Assembly (NCBI RefSeq): GCF_005774735.1 | Contig: NZ_VBUM01000002.1 | Span: forward strand, 1 to 64,000 | Source of the DNA: Microbacterium sp. 5K110 | Lineage (GTDB): Bacteria; Actinomycetota; Actinomycetes; Actinomycetales; Microbacteriaceae | Reading direction: 5' to 3' | Length of the DNA stretch: 64,000 nucleotides | Shown: positions 43,693-52,862 of the stretch, one piece after another | How the letters are laid out: the number at the start of each line of letters is the position of its first letter | How positions within the stretch are numbered: position 1 is the stretch's first letter | Translations under genes and position numbers: made by a program | The notes under the pieces: generated by a model | Database searches by the model: none | Seen by the model: only the letters and a program-made list of their open reading frames with translations | Told to the model about the DNA's origin: nothing

Positions 43693-45744
43693 ATGACGGA
43701 TGCCGTGACCAATCCCCTCCTCGCTCCGACGCCGCTCCCCTACGATCTGCCGCCCTACGGCAGCATCCGCCCGGAGCACTACCTCCCCGCGTTCCACGAG
43801 GCCTTCGCCGCGCAGCGCGCAGAAGTCGATGCGATCACCGCCCAGATCGAGCCCCCGAGGTTCGAGAACACCCTCGTCGCGCTCGAGCGCAGCGGAGAGA
43901 TGCTCGACCGCGTCGCTCGCACGTTCTACACCGTCGCCTCGGCCGACGGCACGCCCGAGATCCAGGCCATCGAGGAAGAGCTCGCACCGCTCATGTCCGC
44001 CCACGGCGACGCGATCCAGCTCGACACCGCGCTGTTCGCGCGCGTCACCGCCGTGCACGAGTCCCTGGACGCCCTCGACCTGGATGCCGAGAGCCGGTAT
44101 CTCGTCGAACGTCGCCACCGCGAGATGTCGCTGGCGGGCGCGGGACTCGATGACGCGCAGAAGCAGCGCCTCACCGACCTCAACCAGCGCCTGTCGACGC
44201 TCACCACGACGTTCGAGAAGAACCTGCTCGCCGACACCAACGACCTCGCCGTCGTGTTCGACGACGCCGCCGAACTCGACGGACTGAGCGAGGGCGAGCT
44301 GTCGGCCGCCGCGCAGGCCGCAACCGAGCGCGGGCTCGACGGTCGCTACGTCGTCACGCTCACGCTGTACACCGGGCACCCGTATCTCGCTTCGCTCACG
44401 AACCGCGACTCCCGTCGTCGGCTGCTGGAGGCCTCGCGGGCGCGCGGGACCCGCGGGAACGCGAACGACAACCGTGCGACGCTCCGCGAGATCGTGCGGC
44501 TGCGCGCCGAGCGCGCCGCCCTGCTCGGTTACCCCTCGCACGCGGCCGCGGTGCTCGCCGACCAGACCGCCGGGTCTCCGGATGCCGCGCGCGATCTGCT
44601 CCGCCGCCTCGCCGGTCCCGCGGCCGCCAACGCGCGCGCCGAGCAGCAGGCCCTCCAGCGGATCGCCGACACCGATGGCGTGGCGATCGAAGCGCACGAC
44701 TGGGCGTTCTACACCGAGAAGGTGCGGGCCGAGCAATACGACCTCGATCGTGCGGCGCTGCGGCCCTGGTTCGAAGCGGAGCGAGTGCTGCGCGACGGCG
44801 TGTTCTCGGCCGCCGAGCAGCTGTACGGCATCCGGATCGCCGAGCGCCACGACCTCCAGGGCTACCACCCCGACGTGCGGGTGTTCGAGGTGCACAACGC
44901 CGACGGCAGCGAACTCGGCCTGTTCCTGCTCGACCTGTACACGCGCGACTCCAAGCGCGGCGGCGCGTGGATGAACTCGATCGTGACGCAGTCACGACTG
45001 CGCGGCACAGCCCCGGTCGTGGTCAACAACCTCAACGTGAACAAGCCCGCACCGGGCACGCCGACGCTCTTGACCCTCGACGAGGTCACGACGCTGTTCC
45101 ACGAGTTCGGTCACGCACTGCACGGACTGTTCGCGACGGTCACCTACCCGCACTTCGCCGGCACCGCGGTGCACCGCGACTTCGTGGAGTTCCCGAGCCA
45201 GGTGAACGAGATGTGGATCTTCTGGCCCGAGATCCTCGCCCACTACGCGCGACACCACGAGACCGGCGAGCCGCTGCCGGCCGACGTCGTCGAGCGGCTG
45301 CACGCGTCGGAGGCGTTCAACCAGGGCTTCGCCACGAGCGAGTACCTTGCGGCATCCTGGATCGATCAGGCCTGGCACGGTCTGTCGGTCGGTGAGGCGG
45401 CGGGCGAGATCGACGTCGCGGCGTTCGAGGCGGCGGCCCTCGCCGACATCGGTCTCGACAACCCCGCGGTGCCCACTCGCTACGCCTCGACGTACTTCGC
45501 GCACGTGTTCTCGGGCGGGTACAGCGCCGGGTACTACTCCTACATCTGGAGCGAGGTGCTCGACGCCGACACGGTGGAGTGGTTCCGCGAGAACGGCGGC
45601 CTCACGCGCGAGAACGGCGACCGGTTCCGCCAGCGTCTCCTCGGCGTCGGCGGCTCCGGCGACCCGCTCGCGGCCTACCGTGACTTCCGCGGTCGGGATG
45701 CCGAGATCCAGCCGCTGCTCGAGCGTCGCGGCCTCACCGGCTGA
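43693..45744 (+). CDS. M3-family metallopeptidase (peptidyl-dipeptidase Dcp type)
   Basis: A 683-residue zinc peptidase that trims oligopeptides in the cytoplasm. The zinc motif HEFGH is near residue 470 (TLFHEFGHALHGLF), and the third ligand Glu lies further on in FVEFPSQVNEMW. The late GGYSAGYYSYIWSEVLDADT matches Dcp/OpdA. No signal peptide is seen. The ATG is fixed by the leaderless -10 box. It is divergent from the winged-helix regulator and may belong to its regulon. Confidence 0.93.
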   Translation: MTDAVTNPLLAPTPLPYDLPPYGSIRPEHYLPAFHEAFAAQRAEVDAITAQIEPPRFENTLVALERSGEMLDRVARTFYTVASADGTPEIQAIEEELAPLMSAHGDAIQLDTALFARVTAVHESLDALDLDAESRYLVERRHREMSLAGAGLDDAQKQRLTDLNQRLSTLTTTFEKNLLADTNDLAVVFDDAAELDGLSEGELSAAAQAATERGLDGRYVVTLTLYTGHPYLASLTNRDSRRRLLEASRARGTRGNANDNRATLREIVRLRAERAALLGYPSHAAAVLADQTAGSPDAARDLLRRLAGPAAANARAEQQALQRIADTDGVAIEAHDWAFYTEKVRAEQYDLDRAALRPWFEAERVLRDGVFSAAEQLYGIRIAERHDLQGYHPDVRVFEVHNADGSELGLFLLDLYTRDSKRGGAWMNSIVTQSRLRGTAPVVVNNLNVNKPAPGTPTLLTLDEVTTLFHEFGHALHGLFATVTYPHFAGTAVHRDFVEFPSQVNEMWIFWPEILAHYARHHETGEPLPADVVERLHASEAFNQGFATSEYLAASWIDQAWHGLSVGEAAGEIDVAAFEAAALADIGLDNPAVPTRYASTYFAHVFSGGYSAGYYSYIWSEVLDADTVEWFRENGGLTRENGDRFRQRLLGVGGSGDPLAAYRDFRGRDAEIQPLLERRGLTG

Positions 45745-45749
45745 AACGA

Positions 45750-45786
45750 CGACGGTCCCGATCGCGAGGTGCGATCGGGACCGTCG
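45750..45786. terminator. Bidirectional terminator between M3 peptidase and clpX
   Basis: Perfect 16-base arms at 45750-45765 and 45771-45786 with loop GAGGT. Confidence 0.85.
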
Positions 45787-45799
45787 GAGATCGTGAAGG

Positions 45800-47068
45800 T
45801 CAGGCGCTCTTGCGCTTCTGAGCGAGCACGATCGTCGCGGGCGCACCGTCTTCGACGGCCGCGCGGGTGATGACCACCTTGGCGATGTCGTCGGCCGACG
45901 GCACGTCGAACATGACCGGACCCAGCACGTCCTCGAGGATCGCCCGAAGACCACGCGCGCCGGTCTTGCGGCCCACCGCGAGGTCGGCGATCGCGCGCAA
46001 CGCGTCCTCCTCGAACTCCAGCTGCACGCCGTCGAGCTCGAACATGCGCTGGTACTGCTTGACCAGGGCGTTGCGCGGGGCCGTGAGAATCTCCATGAGC
46101 GCGTCTTGGTCGAGCGGCGACACGGATGCCACGACGGGCAGACGACCGATGAACTCGGGGATCAGACCGAACTTGTGGAGGTCTTCGGGCAGGACCTCGC
46201 TGAACAGGTCGGGCGCATCTTCTTTGCGGTGCAGCGGAGCGCCGAAACCGACGCCATGCTTGCCCACGCGGGACGAGATGATCTCTTCGAGTCCCGCGAA
46301 GGCGCCGGCCACGATGAACAGGACGTTCGTCGTGTCGATCTGGATGAACTCCTGATGCGGGTGCTTGCGACCACCCTGAGGAGGCACCGAGGCGACCGTG
46401 CCCTCGAGGATCTTGAGGAGGGCCTGCTGCACGCCCTCGCCCGACACGTCGCGCGTGATCGACGGGTTCTCGGCCTTGCGGGCGATCTTGTCGACCTCGT
46501 CGATGTAGATGATGCCGGTCTCGGCGCGCTTCACGTCGAAATCGGCGGCCTGCAGGAGCTTGAGCAGGATGTTCTCGACATCCTCACCGACGTAGCCGGC
46601 CTCGGTGAGGGCCGTGGCATCCGCGACCGCGAACGGCACGTTGAGGCGCTTCGCGAGGGTCTGGGCCAAGTACGTCTTGCCGCACCCCGTGGGTCCGAGC
46701 AGAAGGATGTTGCTCTTGGCGATGTCGATCTCTTCGGCGCGCTGCTCGGCGGGCTGAAGAGTGCCGTGCGAGCGCACGCGCTTGTAGTGGTTGTAGACGG
46801 CGACAGCCAGGGCCCGCTTCGCGGACTCCTGTCCGACGACGTACTCCTCGAGGAAGCCGAAGATCTCTCGCGGCTTCGGCAGGTCGAAGTCGGCGACCTC
46901 GCCGGAGGACGACTCGGCCATGCGCTCTTCGATGATCTCGTTGCACAGCTCTACGCATTCGTCGCAGATGTACACGCCGGGACCCGCGATCAGCTGCTGC
47001 ACCTGCTTCTGGCTCTTGCCGCAGAAGGAGCATTTGAACAGGTCGGCGCTCTCTCCGATGCGTGCCAT
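45800..47068 (-). CDS. clpX: ClpX ATPase subunit
   Basis: ClpX unfolds substrates for the ClpP protease. The 422-residue protein has the C4 zinc finger at the N-terminus ([11 protein letters not shown], then CDECVELC), Walker A GPTGCGKT, and Walker [14 protein letters not shown] at 47068 follows GAGGACGG; a longer upstream frame is rejected since the family starts at [20 protein letters not shown] box (47112-47117) gives it its own promoter, separate from clpP1-clpP2. Confidence 0.97.
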   Translation of the reverse strand: MARIGESADLFKCSFCGKSQKQVQQLIAGPGVYICDECVELCNEIIEERMAESSSGEVADFDLPKPREIFGFLEEYVVGQESAKRALAVAVYNHYKRVRSHGTLQPAEQRAEEIDIAKSNILLLGPTGCGKTYLAQTLAKRLNVPFAVADATALTEAGYVGEDVENILLKLLQAADFDVKRAETGIIYIDEVDKIARKAENPSITRDVSGEGVQQALLKILEGTVASVPPQGGRKHPHQEFIQIDTTNVLFIVAGAFAGLEEIISSRVGKHGVGFGAPLHRKEDAPDLFSEVLPEDLHKFGLIPEFIGRLPVVASVSPLDQDALMEILTAPRNALVKQYQRMFELDGVQLEFEEDALRAIADLAVGRKTGARGLRAILEDVLGPVMFDVPSADDIAKVVITRAAVEDGAPATIVLAQKRKSA

Positions 47069-47111
47069 GCCCGTCCTCCTCGTCACCCGGCCCACTCGCC
47101 CGAGTGCCTCC

Positions 47112-47117
47112 GAGCCT
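47112..47117 (-). promoter_or_regulatory. -10 box of clpX
   Basis: TAGGCT on the minus strand, giving a leader of about 35-40 bases before the clpX ribosome-binding site. Confidence 0.45.
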
Positions 47118-47262
47118 AACCGCTGCCCACGACAATCGAGGGCATTTGCGCGAGTGCCGTTCGTCTGATCGCCACGGGCGGACACGGATGCCGCGCCCTC
47201 CGGGCACCGCATCCGCTCTCCTTCGGCCTTGGCGACTCACCCTCAGAAGACCCGGACGCGAC

Positions 47263-47295
47263 GATGCCCCGCCGATGAGATTTCGGCGGGGCATC
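47263..47295 (-). terminator. Terminator of clpP1-clpP2
   Basis: Perfect 13-base arms GATGCCCCGCCGA (47263-47275) and TCGGCGGGGCATC (47283-47295). It lies after clpP2 and before the clpX promoter. Confidence 0.8.
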
Positions 47296-47307
47296 GATGA
47301 GGGGCGC

Positions 47308-47970
47308 TCAGGCGGTCAGGGCCGCCGGGACGCGCTTGCGCGTCGTCAGGACCTGGTCGACGATGCCGTACTCCATCGCCTCCTGAGCGGAGAGGATCTT
47401 GTCGCGGTCGATGTCCTTGTTGACCTTCGCGACGTCCTGGCCGGTGTGACGGGCCATGGTCTCTTCGAGCCACGTGCGCATGCGCATGATCTCGGCAGCC
47501 TGGATCTCGATGTCCGACGCCTGACCGTGACCGGACTCGCCGACGGCGGGCTGGTGGATCAGGATGCGGGCGTTGGGCAGAGCCAGACGCTTGCCGGGGG
47601 CGCCGGCCGCCAGCAGCACCGACGCAGCGGACGCGGCCTGGCCCAGCACGACGGTCTGGATCTGCGGCGAGACGTACTGCATCGTGTCGTAGATCGCCGT
47701 CATGGCAGTGAAGGAGCCGCCGGGCGAGTTGATGTACATGATGATGTCGCGGTCGGGGTCCTGCGACTCGAGCACGAGCAGCTGGGCCATGACGTCGTCG
47801 GCCGACGCGTCGTCGACCTGGACGCCCAGGAAGATCACGCGGTCCTCGAAGAGCTTGTTGTACGGGTCCTGGCGCTTGTAGCCGTAGGCTGTCCGCTCCT
47901 CGAACTGGGGCAGGATGTAGCGGCTGCTCGGCATGTGCGCGGCGCCGCCGCCGAAGGTGGGAGTGTGCAT
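47308..47970 (-). CDS. clpP2: ClpP2 protease subunit
   Basis: Actinobacteria have two ClpP subunits that form a mixed tetradecamer. The 220-residue protein has the active-site Ser in GQAASAASVLL and His in RILIHQPAVG. It ends KRVPAALTA. GAGGAAAGGA precedes the ATG. It is transcribed after clpP1 with a 29-base gap. A later in-frame ATG (MPSSRY, 12 codons in) is also possible. Confidence 0.95.
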   Translation of the reverse strand: MHTPTFGGGAAHMPSSRYILPQFEERTAYGYKRQDPYNKLFEDRVIFLGVQVDDASADDVMAQLLVLESQDPDRDIIMYINSPGGSFTAMTAIYDTMQYVSPQIQTVVLGQAASAASVLLAAGAPGKRLALPNARILIHQPAVGESGHGQASDIEIQAAEIMRMRTWLEETMARHTGQDVAKVNKDIDRDKILSAQEAMEYGIVDQVLTTRKRVPAALTA

Positions 47971-47999
47971 TGCGGTGTCCTTTCCTCTCGCCCTCGGCC

Positions 48000-48584
48000 T
48001 CAGGCCGCGGTCCCGCCGCCGCCGGCGACGTCGGTGGCGTGCTCACGCATGTGGTCGACGAAGCCGTACTCGAGGGCCTCGGCCGCGCTGAACCAGCGGT
48101 CGCGGTCGCCGTCGGCGTTGATCTGCTCGACGCTCTTGCCCGTCTGGGCGGCGGTGATCTCGGCGAGACGCTTCTTCATGTCGAGAATGAGCTGCGCCTG
48201 CGTCTGGATGTCGCTCGCGGTTCCGCCGAAGCCGCCGTGCGGCTGGTGCAGCAGCACGCGGGCGTTGGGCGTGATGTAGCGCTTGCCCTTGGTGCCGCTG
48301 GTCAGCAGGAGCTGGCCCATCGACGCGGCCATGCCGATGCCGACCGTGACGATGTCGTTCGGCACGAACTGCATGGTGTCGTAGATCGCCATGCCGGCCG
48401 TGATCGAGCCGCCGGGCGAGTTGATGTAGAGGTAGATGTCCTTCTGCGAGTCCTCGGCTGCCAGCAGCAGGATCTTGGCGCAGATCTCGTTGGCGTTCTC
48501 GTCACGCACCTCCGAACCGAGCCAGATGATGCGGTCCTTGAGCAGCCTGTCGAAGACGCTCGTTGCCATAAGGGGTTCGGGCAT
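48000..48584 (-). CDS. clpP1: ClpP1 protease subunit
   Basis: The 194-residue ClpP1 has the active-site Ser in [11 protein letters not shown] and His in [13 protein letters not shown] at 48584 follows GAGGAG with a good spacing; an upstream in-frame ATG at 48611 lies before this site and is less likely. It pairs with ClpP2 and is fed by ClpX. A TAGATT box lies 30 bases upstream. Confidence 0.95.
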   Translation of the reverse strand: MPEPLMATSVFDRLLKDRIIWLGSEVRDENANEICAKILLLAAEDSQKDIYLYINSPGGSITAGMAIYDTMQFVPNDIVTVGIGMAASMGQLLLTSGTKGKRYITPNARVLLHQPHGGFGGTASDIQTQAQLILDMKKRLAEITAAQTGKSVEQINADGDRDRWFSAAEALEYGFVDHMREHATDVAGGGGTAA

Positions 48585-48613
48585 GTGTGCTCCTCTTCCG
48601 GTGATCTGCAACG

Positions 48614-48619
48614 AATCTA
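48614..48619 (-). promoter_or_regulatory. -10 box of clpP1-clpP2
   Basis: TAGATT on the minus strand, about 30 bases before the clpP1 ATG and upstream of its GAGGAG site. Confidence 0.5.
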
Positions 48620-48662
48620 CCGGCGCGGTTCGGGGCCGGTCGCCGTGTTCGCCGCGGGCGGA

Positions 48663-49151
48663 TCAGGCGTGTCCGTCCGCGATCTCGCGGGCGTATCCGG
48701 TCACGGAACGGGTATAGCGCGGCAGGTGCGGAGCGAGGGCCTGAAGCGAGATGGATGCCGCTCGCTCGGCCTCGCCGGCCGACACGAGCGCGAGGGCGTA
48801 GAACGCCGCAGCCGCGTCGTGCAGCGGTCCGCGCGGCTCCCGCTCGTACTCCGCCCGCAACATCTCTCGCGCCTCGTCGATCTTGCCGAGGTTGCGGATG
48901 GTGCTGGCCAGCTGAATCGTCGCTCGAGTACGGCGCTCGTCGTCGAGCCCGATCTCCAGGGCTCGGCGGTACAGGACCTCGGCCTCCGCCTCGCGGCCCG
49001 CCGAGTCACGCGCGCCCGCCCGCTCGAACAGGGCGACGGGGTCGTCGACGGAGCGCTCGGCGGCGAGGACGTCGATGCGGTCGATCACCTCGTCCTCGGT
49101 CAGGGCGCTGTCCGCCCAAACGGCATCCACGCGGTCCTGCCAGTCGCTCAT
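48663..49151 (-). CDS. Tetratricopeptide repeat protein
   Basis: A 162-residue helical protein with TPR-like pairs: DDPVALFERAGARDSAGREAEAEVLYRRALEIG, then ATIQLASTIRNLGKIDEAREMLRAEY, then DAAAAFYALALVSAGEAERA. Such proteins are scaffolds for protein contacts. No other domain is seen. It lies between tig and clpP1 in the same direction, as in other Micrococcales. A longer open frame upstream is not needed. A role with the chaperone or protease genes is only suggested by position. Confidence 0.75.
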   Translation of the reverse strand: MSDWQDRVDAVWADSALTEDEVIDRIDVLAAERSVDDPVALFERAGARDSAGREAEAEVLYRRALEIGLDDERRTRATIQLASTIRNLGKIDEAREMLRAEYEREPRGPLHDAAAAFYALALVSAGEAERAASISLQALAPHLPRYTRSVTGYAREIADGHA

Positions 49152-49179
49152 GTCGAGCCCTTCGTCTCCGGGAAAAGAG

Positions 49180-49211
49180 CAGGGGGCGGATGCCGTGGCA
49201 TCCACCCCCTG
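49180..49211 (-). terminator. Terminator of tig
   Basis: CAGGGGG-c-GGATGCC and its complement GGCATCC-a-CCCCCTG with a two-base loop. On the minus strand it is followed by CTCTTTTCCC. It separates tig from the TPR gene. Confidence 0.75.
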
Positions 49212-49231
49212 TCGAGAATGACGATCGAGTC

Positions 49232-50698
49232 TTACTCGCTGTCGGCGGCCTTCTCGGCGGCCTTCTTCTTGGCGGGAGCGCGCTTCTTGGCGGGGGCCTT
49301 CTTGGGGGCCTCCTCCTCGGCGGCGGCTTCTCCGGCCTCGATGACGGCGTCCGCGTCGGCGGCGGCGTCGGCGATCTCCTGAGCCTCTTCGACGACCTCG
49401 TCCTCGGCGGCCTCTTCACCCTCGACGGCGATGAAGCCGGCCAGGTCGACGGGCTTGCCGTTGGAGTCGACGACGGTGACCTTGCCGAGGGCGATCGCGA
49501 GCGCCTTGTTCCGAGCGACCTCGCCGACCATCGCGGGCAGCTGGTTGCCCTGCTGCAGCGCGTTGACGAAGTCCTGCGGAGCCATGCCGTACTGCGCGGC
49601 CGACTGGATCAGGTACTGCGTGAGCTCGTCCTGCGACACCTGCACGTTGGCATCCTCGGCGATCTTGTCGAGGATCATCTGGGTGCGGAACTGCTTCTCG
49701 CTCGCCTCGGTGACCTCGGCGCGGTGCACGTCGTCCTCGAGGCGGTTCTCGCCCTCGAGGTGGTTGTGGACCTCGTCCTCGATGAGCTGCGGCGGCACGG
49801 GGATCTCGACGGCCTCGATGAGCGCCTCGACGAACTTGTCGCGCGCGGCGGCACCCTGCGTGAAGACCGACTGCTCCGAGACTCGCTCGGCGAGCGACGC
49901 CCGCAGCTCGGCGAGGGTGTCGAACTCCGACGCCATCTGGGCGAAGTCGTCGTCGGCCTCGGGGAGCTCGCGCTCCTTGACGGCGGTGATGGTGACCGCG
50001 ACCTCGGCCTCTTCGCCGGCGTGGTCGCCACCGACGAGCTTCGAACGGAACGTGGTCTGCTCGTCGGCGGTGAGCGAGTCGACGGCCTCATCGATACCCT
50101 CGAGCAGCTCGCCGGAGCCGACCTCGTACGACACGCCTTCGGCGCGGTCGATCTCGGCGCCGTCGATCGTGGCGACGAGATCGAGCTCGACGAAATCGCC
50201 CGTCGCGGCCGGACGGTCGACGGTCACGAGCGTGCCGAAGCGGGCGCGCAGGCGGTCGAGCTCGGCATCCACCGCGGCGTCATCGGCCTCGACGGCGTCG
50301 ACGGTCACGGTGATCGTGTCGTAGGCGGGCAGGTCGAACTCGGGACGCACGTCGACCTCGACGTCGATCACGAGGTCTCCGGAGTAGTCCTTGAGCTCGG
50401 GCAGCTCGACGATCTCGGCGCTGGGACGGCCGATCACGCGCAGCTCCTGGTCCTCGACGGCCTGGCGGTAGAACCCGTCGAGACCCTCGTTGACGGCGTG
50501 CTCGATGACGGCGCCGCGACCGATGCGCTGGTCGATGATCGGCGCGGGCACCTTGCCCTTGCGGAAGCCGGGGATCTGCACGTCCTGCGCGATGTGCTCG
50601 TAGGCGTGGCTGATGCTCGGCTTGAGCTCGTCGGGCGAGACCGTGATGTGGAGCTTGACCCGGGTCGGGCTGAGCTTCTCGACGGTGCTGTTGACCAT
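49232..50698 (-). CDS. tig: Trigger factor
   Basis: Trigger factor is the ribosome-bound chaperone and prolyl isomerase that meets new chains. The 488-residue protein has the ribosome-binding domain with GFRKGKVP near residues 44-51, the FKBP-type PPIase domain ([17 protein letters not shown]), and the C-terminal chaperone arms. The end is Lys/Ala-rich ([20 protein letters not shown]), an actinobacterial tail. ATG at 50698 follows GGAG; a longer frame upstream runs into the tRNA-Pro gene and is rejected. Confidence 0.97.
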   Translation of the reverse strand: MVNSTVEKLSPTRVKLHITVSPDELKPSISHAYEHIAQDVQIPGFRKGKVPAPIIDQRIGRGAVIEHAVNEGLDGFYRQAVEDQELRVIGRPSAEIVELPELKDYSGDLVIDVEVDVRPEFDLPAYDTITVTVDAVEADDAAVDAELDRLRARFGTLVTVDRPAATGDFVELDLVATIDGAEIDRAEGVSYEVGSGELLEGIDEAVDSLTADEQTTFRSKLVGGDHAGEEAEVAVTITAVKERELPEADDDFAQMASEFDTLAELRASLAERVSEQSVFTQGAAARDKFVEALIEAVEIPVPPQLIEDEVHNHLEGENRLEDDVHRAEVTEASEKQFRTQMILDKIAEDANVQVSQDELTQYLIQSAAQYGMAPQDFVNALQQGNQLPAMVGEVARNKALAIALGKVTVVDSNGKPVDLAGFIAVEGEEAAEDEVVEEAQEIADAAADADAVIEAGEAAAEEEAPKKAPAKKRAPAKKKAAEKAADSE

Positions 50699-50771
50699 GC
50701 GGTGTGTTCTCCTCGTGTGGCCCGCGCGCACGCGGGGGCCGGCTAGGCCTGTGGTCCGTGGGGCCGTTGCG

Positions 50772-50845
50772 TCGGGGCGACAGGATTTGAACCTGCGGCC
50801 TCCCGCTCCCAAAGCGGGCGCTCTACCAAGCTGAGCTACGCCCCG
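50772..50845 (-). tRNA. tRNA-Pro (TGG)
   Basis: A 74-base cloverleaf on the minus strand. The anticodon stem CCCGC/GCGGG encloses TTTGGGA, so the anticodon is TGG. The acceptor stem is CGGGGCG/CGCCCCG. The 3' CCA is not encoded, unlike the other two tRNAs here. It lies 73 bases before tig in the same direction and may share its transcript. Confidence 0.96.
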
Positions 50846-50938
50846 GGGCGACGCGTAGGACGCGTTCGACGAAACGACCCCTGAAAGTCTAGTCGATCGA
50901 GGTGCGGGGGCTGGTGTGAGCGGAATCCGCGGCTCGCG

Positions 50939-51032
50939 GCTGATGTTGTCAGCGGCTCGAGAACAGGCGATGCGTCAGAAACAGGCGGATTTCCGGAGGA
51001 TCGCCCTGTTGTCGCGACACAGCCTGTTCTCG
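50939..51032. repeat. Nested intergenic palindrome (element D)
   Basis: The outer arms are perfect over 12 bases (50957-50968, 51022-51033), from TCGAGAACAGGC and its complement. Inside, AACAGGCG (50980-50987) pairs with CGCCCTGTT (51002-51010) with one bulge. A GCTGA/TCAGC hairpin (50939-50953) stands at the left end and carries GTTGTCAGCGGC (50945-50956), also found in element A. It lies between tRNA-Pro and tRNA-Gly. Confidence 0.65.
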
Positions 51033-51114
51033 ACACGGCGACGCGCGCTCCGTGGTGTGTTCAGGCCAGGCCCACGCGTGAAGTAGAGTGGATGCCGCTG
51101 CGGTTCGCCGCCGC

Positions 51115-51188
51115 GGGGATGTAGCTCAATGGTAGAGCCTCAGTCTTCCAAACTGATGGTGCGGGTTCGATTCCCGTCATCCCCTCCA
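51115..51188 (+). tRNA. tRNA-Gly (TCC)
   Basis: A 74-base cloverleaf with encoded CCA. The acceptor stem is GGGGATG/CATCCCC, and the anticodon stem TCAGT/ACTGA encloses CTTCCAA, giving anticodon TCC. The T-loop is TTCGATT. It reads GGA and GGG glycine codons. Confidence 0.96.
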
Positions 51189-51314
51189 CTTCGCCGGTCA
51201 CCGGCCGCCTCCGTGGCCGCTCGGCCCACCGTGACGGATCTGGCCATCCAGCCGGCTCACCGCCGGTGGCCGACCGTTGCCGCGGAGTCCGGCCGACCTC
51301 CCGCAACAGCGCAA

Positions 51315-51341
51315 GGGCCCGCCACCGACGGTGACGGGCCC
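51315..51341. terminator. Terminator between tRNA-Gly and the DUF4190 gene
   Basis: GGGCCCG (51315-51321) and CGGGCCC (51335-51341), with inner CACCG/CGGTG. It lies after the minus-strand DUF4190 gene and downstream of the tRNA. Confidence 0.65.
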
Positions 51342-51358
51342 CCGCCGGAAGCGCGCTT

Positions 51359-51706
51359 CTAGCGGCTGACCGTGGTGCAGGAGATCTCGGTGCCCGCGAC
51401 GATGACGGTTCCCGAGAAGTCCACCGCTTCACAGGCCTGGTAGGCCTCGGTGGCCACGCCGATGACGGAGGCCACCGAGACGATCACGACGATCGCGACG
51501 ATGGTCAGCAGGGCACCGACGATGATCGCCGCGACCGCGAAGCCGTTCTTGTACCCGGCCTTGCGGCTCTGGACGAGCGCGACGATGCCGAGGATCAGTC
51601 CGATGACGTTGAAGAAGATCGCCACGACGAGGGCGACGATGCCGAGAGTCTTGCCGGGGACGGACGCGGGAGCGGCGGCCGGTGGCGGCGGGGGTGCTGT
51701 GGTCAT
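51359..51706 (-). CDS. DUF4190 small membrane protein
   Basis: A 115-residue protein with a Pro-rich N-terminus (APPPPPAAAPASVPG), two transmembrane helices (GIVALVVAIFFNVIGLILGIVAL and VAAIIVGALLTIVAIVVIVS) and a short outer tail with two Cys (ACEAVDF, ISCTTV) that may form a disulfide. The helix pair around QSRKAGYKNGFA matches DUF4190. Function unknown. A CTGGAG site precedes the ATG. Confidence 0.8.
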   Translation of the reverse strand: MTTAPPPPPAAAPASVPGKTLGIVALVVAIFFNVIGLILGIVALVQSRKAGYKNGFAVAAIIVGALLTIVAIVVIVSVASVIGVATEAYQACEAVDFSGTVIVAGTEISCTTVSR

Positions 51707-51818
51707 GATGACTCCAGATCAGAGGTGGCGACGTTTCAGGCCCGAGCGTAGCGTTTTCGTGCCTTTTCTGAACAGAAGCTGAGCGTCTTCTCTGTCCGGG
51801 CTGTGAGGGATTCCCCCG

Positions 51819-51824
51819 TAGGCT
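51819..51824 (+). promoter_or_regulatory. Leaderless -10 box of the ACR3-like transporter
   Basis: TAGGCT, 7 bases before the ATG at 51832. Confidence 0.5.
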
Positions 51825-51831
51825 CGGGGCG

Positions 51832-52788
51832 ATGATGGAGTGGGCGAACCGGTGGCAGGTCCCTTTCTTCGTCGCGGGTATCCTCCTCGGCGCAACGCTC
51901 GGTCTTCTCGCCCCCCGGAGCGCACCGATCGCCGAGGCACTCGTGGCACCCGCCCTCATCGCGCTGCTGTACGCGACATTCCTCGCGGTCCCGTTCGTCG
52001 ACGTCGCCCGCGGCCTTCGCGATCTCCGCTTCCTCTCTGCGGCCGTGGTGCTGAACTTCGTCCTCCTTCCGGCGGTGGTCTTCGGCCTGTCCCGGCTCGT
52101 CGCGCACGACCACGCACTCCTCGTGGGTGTGCTCCTGGTGCTTCTGACTCCGTGCATCGACTACGTCATCGTCTTCACGCGCATGGCCGGAGGTGCGGCG
52201 TCGAAACTCCTTGCGGTATCGCCCCTGCTGATGCTCCTGCAGATCGCGCTCCTCCCCATATTCCTGGCGATGATGGCGGGCCCCGACGTTCTCGGCACCC
52301 TTCGGGTGGGACCGTTCGTGCGGGCGTTCCTGCTGTTCATCGCGCTCCCTCTCGGCCTCGCGGTCTGCACGCAGCTCCTGGCCCGCCGATCCGTCTTCGC
52401 CCGGGGCGTGGAGAGGACGATGGATGCCGGCATGGTGCCGATCATGACGGTCACCCTCGCCGTCATCGTCGCGGCGCAGGTCGAGACGGTTCGCGCTCAT
52501 GCGTCCGACCTCGTGGGGCTGGTGCCGATCTACGTGACGTTCCTCGTGATCGCGTGCGCCCTCGGTCTGCTCGTCGCGCGCGTCTGGCGTCACGACGTGG
52601 CCTCCACGCGGGGTCTGATGTTCTCCGGGGCGACGCGGAACTCGCTCGTCATCCTGCCGATCGCACTGGCCCTCCCCGCGCCGCTCGCGCCTGCGGCCGC
52701 GGCCGTCGTCACGCAGACGCTCGTGGAGCTGGTCGGGATGGTCGTGTTGGTCACTTCGATCAGGCATCTCGAGCGCCGTGGTGGTTGA
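51832..52788 (+). CDS. Bile acid:sodium symporter/ACR3-family transporter
   Basis: A 318-residue integral membrane protein with about ten helices of the BASS/ACR3 fold. Landmarks are PALIALLYATFLAVPF, LLVLLTPCIDYVIVFTRMAGG with a Cys in the unwound helix, and SGATRNSLVILPIALALP. The Cys in LLTPCIDYV is placed like the Cys essential in ACR3 arsenite exporters. No ArsR or ArsC gene is next to it, so arsenite is only one possible substrate. A second ATG follows the first directly. Confidence 0.75.
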   Translation: MMEWANRWQVPFFVAGILLGATLGLLAPRSAPIAEALVAPALIALLYATFLAVPFVDVARGLRDLRFLSAAVVLNFVLLPAVVFGLSRLVAHDHALLVGVLLVLLTPCIDYVIVFTRMAGGAASKLLAVSPLLMLLQIALLPIFLAMMAGPDVLGTLRVGPFVRAFLLFIALPLGLAVCTQLLARRSVFARGVERTMDAGMVPIMTVTLAVIVAAQVETVRAHASDLVGLVPIYVTFLVIACALGLLVARVWRHDVASTRGLMFSGATRNSLVILPIALALPAPLAPAAAAVVTQTLVELVGMVVLVTSIRHLERRGG

Positions 52789-52862
52789 TCGCTGCGCTTG
52801 CCGTCGGAGAGAACCCGCGGCCTTCAGCGTGCACCGGACCTGGCCGACTACTGTTTCCGGTG